Positions 35,694 through 43,881 of a stretch of DNA of 56,464 nucleotides are shown piece after piece. The stretch spans positions 651,644 through 708,107 of the forward strand of contig NZ_AJYZ02000042.1 in assembly GCF_000272045.2 (NCBI RefSeq), read 5' to 3'. The notes beneath the pieces were generated by a model that worked only from the letters and a program-made list of their open reading frames with translations, was not told where the DNA came from and did not search any database. The stretch comes from Vibrio crassostreae 9ZC13 (GTDB taxonomy: Bacteria > Pseudomonadota > Gammaproteobacteria > Enterobacterales > Vibrionaceae). Position 1 is the first letter of the stretch, and each line of letters starts with the position of its first letter. A program made the translations under genes and the position numbers.

Positions 35694-37031
35694 GTGAAAT
35701 TAAGAAGTACAGCGCTAGTAAAAGGTTTCAGACAATCAACCCCTTACGTAAATGCTCACCGTGGCAAAACCATGGTCATTATGCTGGGAGGCGAAGCCGT
35801 TGCCGACAGGAACTTTGGTAACATTATTAGTGATATAGCCTTGCTCCACAGCCTTGGAGTAAAGATTGTTCTCGTTCACGGGGCAAGACCGCAGATCAAC
35901 CAATTGCTCGCCAAGCAAGATTGCCATACGCCTTATCACAAGAATATTAGGGTCACTGATGAATATTCTTTGGGCGTCGCTATGCAGGCTGCTGGACAGC
36001 TTCAACTTGCCATCACCGCACGCCTCTCAATGAGCTTAAACAACACGCCGATGGCAGGCACTCAACTCAATGTTATGAGTGGTAACTTCATTACGGCTCA
36101 ACCGCTTGGCGTGGATGACGGTACGGATTATTGCCATAGCGGGCGTATTCGTCGAATCGATATCGAAGGGATCAATCGCACGCTTGACCAAGGTTCAATT
36201 GTACTGCTTGGCCCTATTGCCAGCTCCGTGACAGGCGAAAGCTTTAACCTACTTTCTGAAGAGGTCGCTACCCAAGTTGCTATTCGTCTAAAGGCCGACA
36301 AGCTGATTGGCTTCTGCTCCGAACAAGGGGTAACAGATGAACGCGGTAACGTGCTCGCCGAACTCTTCCCTAAAGATGCCAAGCAAATTCTAGAACGATT
36401 AACGGAATCTCAAAATCCTGCCGAAGACATGAGCACAGGAACACTGCGCTTCTTGAAAGGAGCGATCTCCGCTTGTCGAGCTGGTGTGCCTCGTTGTCAT
36501 CTAATCAGCTACAAGGTAGATGGCGCATTAATCCAAGAGTTGTTCTCTTTTGACGGTATTGGAACCCAAGTGGTCATGGCTAGTGCCGAGCAAGTAAGAC
36601 AAGCTCAGATTGACGATATTGGTGGCATATTTGACCTTATTCGTCCTTTGGAAGAACAAGGCATTCTCGTTCGTCGCTCAAGAGAACAATTGGAACAAGA
36701 GATTCACCGCTTTACGATTATCGAAAAAGACGGACTGATTATTGGTTGCGCTGCACTATATGCGTATCCGGAAGATCACATGGCAGAGATGGCGTGTGTG
36801 GCGATTCACCCTGACTATCGCGATGGAAACCGTGGGCAAATATTACTGGACTACATGCGTCATCAATCGAAGTCTCGTGATATCGACCAAATTTTCGTTT
36901 TAACCACACATAGCCTGCATTGGTTCCGTGAACAAGGGTTTTACGAGATCGGAGTTGATGAGCTACCGATGGAAAAACAGGGGCTGTACAACTATCAACG
37001 TAACTCAAAAATCTTAGCGTTAAATGTGTAA
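35694..37031 (+). CDS. argA: N-acetylglutamate synthase
   Basis: A 445-aa enzyme for the first step of arginine synthesis. The N-terminal amino-acid-kinase domain (about 20-285, VLVHGARPQINQLL) binds arginine for feedback control; the C-terminal GNAT domain (about 300-440, MACVAIHPDYRDGNRGQILL) transfers acetyl. Length equals that of E. coli ArgA (443) within two residues. The start is GTG at 35694. Regulation by ArgR is suggested by the upstream boxes. Confidence 0.97.
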   Translation: MKLRSTALVKGFRQSTPYVNAHRGKTMVIMLGGEAVADRNFGNIISDIALLHSLGVKIVLVHGARPQINQLLAKQDCHTPYHKNIRVTDEYSLGVAMQAAGQLQLAITARLSMSLNNTPMAGTQLNVMSGNFITAQPLGVDDGTDYCHSGRIRRIDIEGINRTLDQGSIVLLGPIASSVTGESFNLLSEEVATQVAIRLKADKLIGFCSEQGVTDERGNVLAELFPKDAKQILERLTESQNPAEDMSTGTLRFLKGAISACRAGVPRCHLISYKVDGALIQELFSFDGIGTQVVMASAEQVRQAQIDDIGGIFDLIRPLEEQGILVRRSREQLEQEIHRFTIIEKDGLIIGCAALYAYPEDHMAEMACVAIHPDYRDGNRGQILLDYMRHQSKSRDIDQIFVLTTHSLHWFREQGFYEIGVDELPMEKQGLYNYQRNSKILALNV

Positions 37032-37203
37032 ATAAAGTTTTGGACTAAAATCTCACTTCAAAGGAAAAATAATTGCAAATGTAATCGTTTTCTATATGAG
37101 ATTTATTAACTATGCACTTTCACTCACACGTATAATTGTATAGAATTTAGACGCTTTAATAATCTTAACAAATGTTTTTATTGGAATTGCCATCTCGATA
37201 GTC

Positions 37204-37506
37204 ATGTCGAACTCATTGAGGTGGTCACTGCACGGATTGCTATACCCGTTGACGGCCAGCACGCTAACATTAGCTCTGCTCGTTAATATAAACAGCAAAA
37301 AGAGCAATATTGATATGAGAACCATTGTTTGTAACTCGCTGCAAAGTTTTTGGGATATGGCTGATAACCAATTCTTAGAAGGGCTAGACGTACACTGCGT
37401 GTTCCCTGTTAGCGAGAATCTAAAAGAGTTTATTTTGAATTGCCAAGCAAAGTACAAGATAAACCACATATCGTTCACTCGAGCGTTTTTAGGCTCTGAT
37501 TCCTAA
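37204..37506 (+). CDS. Hypothetical small membrane protein
   Basis: A 100-aa frame with a hydrophobic N-terminal segment (about 10-29, LHGLLYPLTASTLTLALLV) followed by a polar domain with three cysteines. I do not recognise it. A terminator starts 8 bases after its stop and a TATAAT lies at 37131, which supports a real transcript; a clear ribosome binding site is lacking. An overlapping minus-strand frame (37110-37478) is the competing reading. 37032-37203 holds nothing else recognised. Confidence 0.45.
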   Translation: MSNSLRWSLHGLLYPLTASTLTLALLVNINSKKSNIDMRTIVCNSLQSFWDMADNQFLEGLDVHCVFPVSENLKEFILNCQAKYKINHISFTRAFLGSDS

Positions 37507-37513
37507 TAACGCT

Positions 37514-37543
37514 CAAAGCAACCAAGGATGGTTGCTTTGTGTT
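37514..37543 (+). terminator. Terminator after the hypothetical gene
   Basis: CAAAGCAACC-aaggat-GGTTGCTTTG, a perfect 10-bp stem followed by TGTTTG. Confidence 0.7.
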
Positions 37544-37587
37544 TGTCTAGCCCTAAGTTCAAAACCTTCTCTAGCCGTCCAAAACGA

Positions 37588-39798
37588 CTAATTCGTTAAG
37601 CGACTGCCTAAACCACTCACTCGCTCTGTTTTCACCTTAATCCCACGCTTCAACACATTTGTATCGCTGAACATCATCAGTCGTTTCTTCGCACGTGTAA
37701 TACCTGTATAGATAAGCTCCCGCGTTAAAATAGGGCTGAAATCTGGCGGCAAGATCATTAAGGTCAGATCAAATTCACTACCCTGAGATTTGTGTATTGT
37801 CATTGCATAAGCCGTTTCATGATCGGGCACTCGGCTTGGTAGCACAGCTTTTACGCTGCCATCGGGCAACTCAAAATAGACCTTCAAACGAGGGGTTAAG
37901 TCAGGTTGACTAGAACCCGCCTCAAGCATACAGATACCAATATCACCATTGTACAAACCCAAGCCATGATCATTTCGCGTCACCATAACAGGACGTCCGT
38001 GATACCACAGCTCATCATTATGAGGGCTCACCAAACGCCTTGCGGCCAGTGCTCTTTCAATTCTGTGGTTGAGGCCTTTAACACCAAAATCCCCTTCACG
38101 AATGGAACACAACAGTCGGCATTGGCTGAACAAATCGAGTACCGATTTCGCTCTCGCTTCTTGAGTTTCTAACTCTTCCAACGGCACATTCATTCTATTG
38201 AGGTACGCACCATACTCGTTAACCAAAGTACGCAGCATCAGGTTATAACTGTCACTCGACAGAGGGTGGTTTTCGATATCGCCAAAACCTTTGGCAAACA
38301 CTTGGTCTACTTGATTCGCAGAACCATTATTGATTGCTTTTGCCAGCTGACCGATACCGGATCGCGCATCGAAACGATAACTCTTCTGCAGCATACACAA
38401 GCTATCCGCAATCGCAGGCGGATTCACCGCTCCAGCTTTGTCTTGTCTTGGTTTAGCTATCGCATCAAAACCTGTCATCTCTGCAATCAAATTGCCTTGC
38501 GCTGTGCTGTACCCTGCAGAGTTGAATGAACAGATATCACCGAGCACAGCACCTGCCTCTACTGAAGCGAGTTGGTCTTTATCACCCAATAAGATGAGCC
38601 TTGCGTGCTCAGGAAGTGCATCCACCAGCTTATACATCATCGACAGATCAACCATTGAAGCTTCATCCACTACCAAGATATCAAGGTGGAGTGGATTGCG
38701 TCGGTTATGCCTAAACTCAGCACGGTTAGGAATCGCGCCGAGTAATCTGTGTAAGGTGCTCGATTCGGTCGGTATGTTGGCTTTCACTTCAGGCGCTAAT
38801 GGCAGCTGTTCAATTGCTTTACCGATCGACTCGGTTAAACGCGCCGCCGCTTTACCCGTTGGTGCCACTAGCTTAATCGTTGGTGTTTTACCTTGGCTGA
38901 GAGATTGCTCGACCATCGCCGACAGTAATTTGGTTACCGTGGTTGTTTTACCAGTACCCGGCCCACCAGAAATCACCGCAAAACGACGACTCAGCGCCAC
39001 CGCTGCCGCGACTTTTTGCCAGTTCAAACATGCCGATAACGGCACCAAGTCGTCCAACACATCTAAGTCCGTCACCTGCTTAGCTTGTACAATCGCTTGG
39101 TCGATTGATCCCCAATCTAAAGCCTGCTCATTCACAATATCAAGATGGTCACACACCAATTGTTGGCGTAATACCTGAGACGTCTGCTGATTTGCTTCAG
39201 CCCTGGCTAAGGCGTTAAACAGAAAATGATAGCTACGTGCAAAAAGCAGATTGAGCGTTTCAGTCAGCGCTTTTTTCTGCTCAGTATTGAACTCTACCGG
39301 CTTACTTAAACGGTTTAAGGTCTCAGCCAACACAACTTCGTAGTTCCAATAACGCTGTAAATAGACACGCTGCCCATCGAACATTAGAGGCTTAACACAA
39401 TCGTTGGTCGTTCCCACTAAGTTTGATGATTGAAGCACAGCCACCCAATCAATACCCAACAGTTTTTGGTTCAATTGCAGTGCAGTTTCACCGTATAACC
39501 CAAGTAACTGAGCAAGATCTGCCGCTAGTTCAGGGCCTGTCGTATGCTGCTGTATAAGCTGAGTACAAATGTGTCCTTTGCCTAATTCATGGCTCACTAC
39601 CCCCGCGAGAAAGCCGATCTCTTGAGGGTAGCTCGTGGCTTGCTGAGCAAGAAAACGGGCAAATTGATAATCCAACTGACGAATAGAACCCTTATCCGCA
39701 AGAAACTGGAGTACATCCATCAGTTGCTCAGGAATAAGTGAAACTGGCTTTGCTGTGTTCGCAGTATCTATGCCGGTATTAGTGGTCGTTGTTGTCAT
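37588..39798 (-). CDS. recD: RecBCD alpha subunit
   Basis: A 736-aa superfamily 1B helicase (5'-3') of exonuclease V. Walker A GGPGTGKTTT is at 278-287, DEASMVDLSMM is motif II, and the C-terminal AMTIHKSQGSEFDLTL and YTGITRAKKRL are motifs V and VI. It is about 130 residues longer than E. coli RecD (608), with extra sequence at the N-terminus and around residues 440-480. The ATG overlaps the recB stop by one base. Confidence 0.96.
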   Translation of the reverse strand: MTTTTTNTGIDTANTAKPVSLIPEQLMDVLQFLADKGSIRQLDYQFARFLAQQATSYPQEIGFLAGVVSHELGKGHICTQLIQQHTTGPELAADLAQLLGLYGETALQLNQKLLGIDWVAVLQSSNLVGTTNDCVKPLMFDGQRVYLQRYWNYEVVLAETLNRLSKPVEFNTEQKKALTETLNLLFARSYHFLFNALARAEANQQTSQVLRQQLVCDHLDIVNEQALDWGSIDQAIVQAKQVTDLDVLDDLVPLSACLNWQKVAAAVALSRRFAVISGGPGTGKTTTVTKLLSAMVEQSLSQGKTPTIKLVAPTGKAAARLTESIGKAIEQLPLAPEVKANIPTESSTLHRLLGAIPNRAEFRHNRRNPLHLDILVVDEASMVDLSMMYKLVDALPEHARLILLGDKDQLASVEAGAVLGDICSFNSAGYSTAQGNLIAEMTGFDAIAKPRQDKAGAVNPPAIADSLCMLQKSYRFDARSGIGQLAKAINNGSANQVDQVFAKGFGDIENHPLSSDSYNLMLRTLVNEYGAYLNRMNVPLEELETQEARAKSVLDLFSQCRLLCSIREGDFGVKGLNHRIERALAARRLVSPHNDELWYHGRPVMVTRNDHGLGLYNGDIGICMLEAGSSQPDLTPRLKVYFELPDGSVKAVLPSRVPDHETAYAMTIHKSQGSEFDLTLMILPPDFSPILTRELIYTGITRAKKRLMMFSDTNVLKRGIKVKTERVSGLGSRLTN

Positions 39799-42700
39799 TA
39801 TAAAAGCCCCATCTGTCCAGTTTCATCGTCATTCAATTGTGCTGAACGTCTGTCTATCACTTTACCGTCAATCAATTGATCCATTTCATCGAGCAAAGCC
39901 AGTGTTGGTTTCGCCGAGAAAACACCTTGTTGTGATTGGCCATCCATTCCTCTTAGGAACAAGTAATAAACCCCACCGAAATGTTCGTCATAACTGTAAT
40001 CCGCAACGCGACTGCGTAGGAAGCGGTGCAGTGCCAGCGCATAGATTTGATATTGCAGATCGTAGCGGTGGTCGGCCATCGCCGATTTCAATGCCTCGCC
40101 ATGGTAGACAGCAACATCATCTCCTAAGTGATTCGATTTCCAGTCGAGTACATAGTATTTACCTTGGTGCTCAAACACCAAATCGATGAAGCCTTTCAAC
40201 ATACCTTGCACGGTTTGGAAACCTAGATCGCCCGCTTTGGCTGACAATGGATCGTGATATTGAATGGTTTGATTCAGTTCAGATGCAGCCAATACTTCGA
40301 TCGGCAGTAAGAATTCCATCTCAACTAAACGTTGCGTCGAGTCTTTCTCGCTTAGCTTTAAGTTCTTGCCGTCTAATGCGGTGTTCAGCACTGTATCGAC
40401 CAGTTGCTGAAGCACAGGTAGCCACTCTAATTCATATTGCTCTGATTCTAATAAGTGAGTGATTACTTGCGTGTTATGTTCACTGGTTGCTGGCTCGGTA
40501 AATTCAACCTCCTCAAACAAGGTGTGTAAGAAAGTACCTGGGCGAGCACCACGAGGGAACGTAAAGATAGAGCGTTCAGGCTCAATCAACTCAGACTCAT
40601 CCTGCTCATCAGCCGAGTCAATATCAAAACCAGACACCTCAATGGTCGCGTCATGACTCGCACCGTGACTGCCCTGTTTGACAAGCCCCGAGTAACTGGT
40701 GATACGCCAAGCTCGGTCAATTGAAGCCTTAAGTTCACTGGCCTGTAAGTCGTCACTCACTTGCTCTGTTTGCACAAAAATTTGTTCATGAGCGGTAGGT
40801 GTTTCGGCTAACAGCACACTGGAATTCTTACCCTCAATAGCCGATAGAGCTTGATGCAACTCGGCGATGCCTTGCTCTTGTCCGTTTTGAACCAAATAGC
40901 CCATGGCACTCAAGTGCACGCCGGTCGGCTCTTTGGTTGAACGCCCTTTACGTAGCGGTGCCATGCCAATAAAACATCCATAAACAGCACGAGTCAGCGC
41001 CACGTAAATCAAACGTAAGTCTTCCGCCAATCGCTCTTTGTCGGCTTGCGCTAAGGCACTATCGCTACCCGTAATATCAAGTACCGTGGTATCTGAGTCA
41101 TGGTCGTAGAACTTGCCTTCGCTCGCTTCTCGGTAACTCGCGACAAATGGGAGGAATACAAGGTCATATTCCAAACCTTTCGATTTGTGAATAGTAACGA
41201 TTTGAACCAAGTTTCTCTCTGACTCAAGACGTTGAATGTCATCTTCACTGCCGCCTAAACCATTTTGTGCATCTGATATCGCTTCTGCCAACCAACGCAA
41301 CAAGCCATAGTCACTGTCGAGCTCCTGCCTAGCTTGTTGCAACAATTCGCCAATGTGCATTAAATCAGTGAGTGAGCGCTCACCATTTTCTTCTTCCAGT
41401 AAGCGTTCCGCGAGATGTCGTTTACTGATCACGCTGCGAAGCATTGGCAACACGCCGCGCTGAAGCCACAACTTACGATATTCTCTAAACTCGTTAACGA
41501 CGTTTTCCCACACCACTTCATCGTTGTTGAGTTCATCCAATGATGCGGCATCCAGAGCAAACAACTCCGACGCTAAACTGGCGCGTAATGCTCGATCGTT
41601 TTCAGGTGTCAGCACAGCTTGTAGCAAGCGTTGAATATCTTGTGCGACTAAGCTGGTAAACACACTGTCTCGGTTCGACAAATACACACTCGCAATGCCT
41701 TGTTCAGACAGCGCATTTTTGATCAGGCGACCTTCACTGCCGGTTCGAACCAAGACAGCAATATCACCCGCATTCACGGCATGTTGTTTTTTGCCGTTAT
41801 CAAAATAGGCTTGCTGGTTTTGAGAAGCGGTCAGAATGGTTTGAATTTGACTCGCCGTCGCCTCTGCCATTGCCTTGTGATATTCGCCCTTTGGTAACGG
41901 CTTGTCTTCAGCCTCTTGCAGCCAAAAGGTGAGTGCGTGCTGAGTTTCTCCGTTCATTACCCATTGGCGTTTGTCGGCCGATGGACTGGCAGCAACGGGC
42001 AAGAATGGAATGTCTTGATCGTAGATAAACGGGCTATCCGAGTTCATAAAAACTTGGTTTACTGCGCTGACCATATCGGCACTTGAACGCCAGTTAGTGC
42101 CTAAGGTGTAGTGAGCACTAACTTGGTTTCTCGCCTTGATATAGGTAAAGATATCTGCGCCACGAAAGCCATAAATAGCCTGCTTCGGGTCACCGATCAT
42201 AAACAAGCCGCACTGCGGATTATCGAGATAGATTCGGCTAAAAATACTGTATTGCAGCGGATCGGTATCTTGGAATTCATCGATCATTGCAACTGGGTAG
42301 AGTGTGCGAATTCTTTCCACCAGCAAGGACTGCTCATCGACATCAATCGACGCAGATAACTGAGTCAACAAATCATCAAATGATAACCACTGCTTTTGCT
42401 GTTTCGCCTTTGCTAGCATAGTTCGACAATGGGTAATCGCATGTGCCAGCAATGGAGCTTTCAAGTCGGCTGGGTGATTTAAGAAATCTTCAATCGCTTC
42501 GAAAACGGCATGCTGAGGTGCGACGCCTTTTGGTGTTTTTTCAATTAACGTTGCTTGTGAGAACTTCTCTAGTTTATCTGGAAACTGGTAATCATGAGTG
42601 TCGCTCTGCGCCCATGCTGTCACAGCTTCTAACCATGTCGGCAGAGATTTCTTAGTGTAGCTACGCTTGTTCACATCCGAAGCAGAGATCAAAGCCAAAA

Positions 42701-43472
42701 AGTCCGCTTCGGATTCACACCACAGCGCTTTAAGTTGCTTCACTTTATCTAGGTTTTGGTTGTGCAGAGTTTGCAGGTCGCCCGACATCGCATCTACCGT
42801 CAATTTCAGCGGAGATCCTGTCAGATAACGATTTACGTCTGCTAATAACGCAGCAGGTGACCCCCAAATATTACGAACCTCACCAGCCAGTTGAATCGGC
42901 AGCGGGTAAAACTGCTTACGCCAGTAGTCAGCAACCACTTGCGCTTTTAGGTGACTTTCATCGGTCACAAATTCATTATCAAAGCGGCTTCCAGACTCGA
43001 AGGCATTTTGAGTCAACATACGCTGACAGAAGCCGTGAATGGTGTAGACCGCGGCTTCGTCCATTTGCCTTTCGGCATTGAGCAGTGTTTTCGCAGCGCC
43101 TACGTGGTCTTCGATCTCTTGCAACAGAGGCGCAATCACTGGGTCATCACTTTGCCCGCGAGCAAACGCAATGCGTGCATCATGGATTCGAGCACGGATA
43201 CGATCTCGCAGCTCTGCGGTTGCCGCTTCGGTAAAGGTCACCACCAGAATTTGGTCTACGGTTAGCGGCTCATGGTGTCGAGTGGCTTCAGTCAGATCAC
43301 CTTGTGGAGCGGCCGTGCCATGCCCGAGCAGTAGGCGTAAGTACAAGCCAGCGATGGTAAATGTTTTACCTGTACCCGCTGATGCTTCAATTAAACGCGC
43401 GCCATGAAGTGGAAACGTCATGGTATCGAGTGTCTGTGGAGCGATTACCTGAACACTGCTTGTGGTCGTCAT
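39798..43472 (-). CDS. recB: RecBCD beta subunit
   Basis: A 1224-aa helicase-nuclease (3'-5' motor plus nuclease). Walker A EASAGTGKTFT is at 29-39; DEFQDTD is motif II; IVTIHKSKGLEYD lies in motif V. The C-terminal nuclease has Asp1097, Asp1110 and Lys1112 (FIDLVF ... LDWKSNHLG), the 13-residue spacing seen in E. coli Asp1067/Asp1080. A ribosome binding site AAGG lies near the ATG. It is not directly joined to recC: about 240 bases of noncoding sequence lie between the small ORF and recB. Confidence 0.97.
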   Translation of the reverse strand: MTTTSSVQVIAPQTLDTMTFPLHGARLIEASAGTGKTFTIAGLYLRLLLGHGTAAPQGDLTEATRHHEPLTVDQILVVTFTEAATAELRDRIRARIHDARIAFARGQSDDPVIAPLLQEIEDHVGAAKTLLNAERQMDEAAVYTIHGFCQRMLTQNAFESGSRFDNEFVTDESHLKAQVVADYWRKQFYPLPIQLAGEVRNIWGSPAALLADVNRYLTGSPLKLTVDAMSGDLQTLHNQNLDKVKQLKALWCESEADFLALISASDVNKRSYTKKSLPTWLEAVTAWAQSDTHDYQFPDKLEKFSQATLIEKTPKGVAPQHAVFEAIEDFLNHPADLKAPLLAHAITHCRTMLAKAKQQKQWLSFDDLLTQLSASIDVDEQSLLVERIRTLYPVAMIDEFQDTDPLQYSIFSRIYLDNPQCGLFMIGDPKQAIYGFRGADIFTYIKARNQVSAHYTLGTNWRSSADMVSAVNQVFMNSDSPFIYDQDIPFLPVAASPSADKRQWVMNGETQHALTFWLQEAEDKPLPKGEYHKAMAEATASQIQTILTASQNQQAYFDNGKKQHAVNAGDIAVLVRTGSEGRLIKNALSEQGIASVYLSNRDSVFTSLVAQDIQRLLQAVLTPENDRALRASLASELFALDAASLDELNNDEVVWENVVNEFREYRKLWLQRGVLPMLRSVISKRHLAERLLEEENGERSLTDLMHIGELLQQARQELDSDYGLLRWLAEAISDAQNGLGGSEDDIQRLESERNLVQIVTIHKSKGLEYDLVFLPFVASYREASEGKFYDHDSDTTVLDITGSDSALAQADKERLAEDLRLIYVALTRAVYGCFIGMAPLRKGRSTKEPTGVHLSAMGYLVQNGQEQGIAELHQALSAIEGKNSSVLLAETPTAHEQIFVQTEQVSDDLQASELKASIDRAWRITSYSGLVKQGSHGASHDATIEVSGFDIDSADEQDESELIEPERSIFTFPRGARPGTFLHTLFEEVEFTEPATSEHNTQVITHLLESEQYELEWLPVLQQLVDTVLNTALDGKNLKLSEKDSTQRLVEMEFLLPIEVLAASELNQTIQYHDPLSAKAGDLGFQTVQGMLKGFIDLVFEHQGKYYVLDWKSNHLGDDVAVYHGEALKSAMADHRYDLQYQIYALALHRFLRSRVADYSYDEHFGGVYYLFLRGMDGQSQQGVFSAKPTLALLDEMDQLIDGKVIDRRSAQLNDDETGQMGLL

Positions 43473-43569
43473 GCCTTACTGCCTTCTGATAAATGTGTTG
43501 TTACAAATGTGACCTAGCGTGGAAAACGTCATTCAATTTACGTCCTACGCTAATTTGTTAATAGTTAGT

Positions 43570-43713
43570 GCGATCTCTCTCACGGATCAATTCGGATCGC
43601 CCCGCTACTATGCGCCCACGAGTTCAGGAGCACGTACGAGTTTTGTACTTTACGGCGTTACTTTGAACCACAGAATAATGGTCCCTCTGACCTGTGGCCG
43701 TACAGCGAACGCC
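43570..43713 (-). other. Palindrome-rich gap between the recC-coupled ORF and recB
   Basis: This stretch has several inverted repeats: GCGATC/GATCGC (43570-43575 with 43595-43600), CCACAG/CTGTGG (43668-43673 with 43692-43697), and two competing outer stems, GGCGTT/AACGCC (43654-43659 with 43708-43713) and TACGGC/GCCGTA (43651-43656 with 43697-43702). No gene, terminator or promoter is evident in it. It could be an intergenic repeat element or a structured leader of recBD. Confidence 0.5.
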
Positions 43714-43881
43714 CTACACTAATAATGATTTACTGGCGGCCACTTTATTTACTGTACCTTGCTTCTCTTCATCTTGATTCCCTTCACCTTGAAAGCAAGC
43801 GTCCCAAATGCTTACCAGCGACTCTCTTTCGTCTTTCATTAGTTCAGCGTACACACAATTGATCTTATCGATCACAGCCAC
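43714..43881 (-). CDS. Small ORF fused to the recC stop (55 aa, unknown)
   Basis: A GTG codon follows the recC TAA with no gap, and the frame stays open for 55 codons to a TAG at 43714-43716. GGAG 3-6 bases upstream, inside the end of recC, could initiate it. The product begins VAVIDKINCVYAELMKDE and has a helical, acidic character (ERESLVSIWDACFQGEG), with two cysteines. I do not recognise it. It is likely co-translated with RecC if real. Confidence 0.55.
   Translation of the reverse strand: MAVIDKINCVYAELMKDERESLVSIWDACFQGEGNQDEEKQGTVNKVAASKSLLV

Noticed and set aside
37110..37478. 122-codon minus-strand ORF opposite the hypothetical gene at 37204
   Set aside because: It lacks a ribosome binding site, has no recognisable domain, and overlaps the plus-strand frame that ends at a terminator.
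38438..39178. 246-codon plus-strand ORF inside recD
   Set aside because: Antisense shadow of a conserved helicase coding region; serine/alanine-rich content typical of such shadows.
43519..43722. 67-codon plus-strand ORF in the recC-recB gap
   Set aside because: It runs through the inverted repeats, is antisense to the operon, and has no start signal; the palindromes explain the open frame better.
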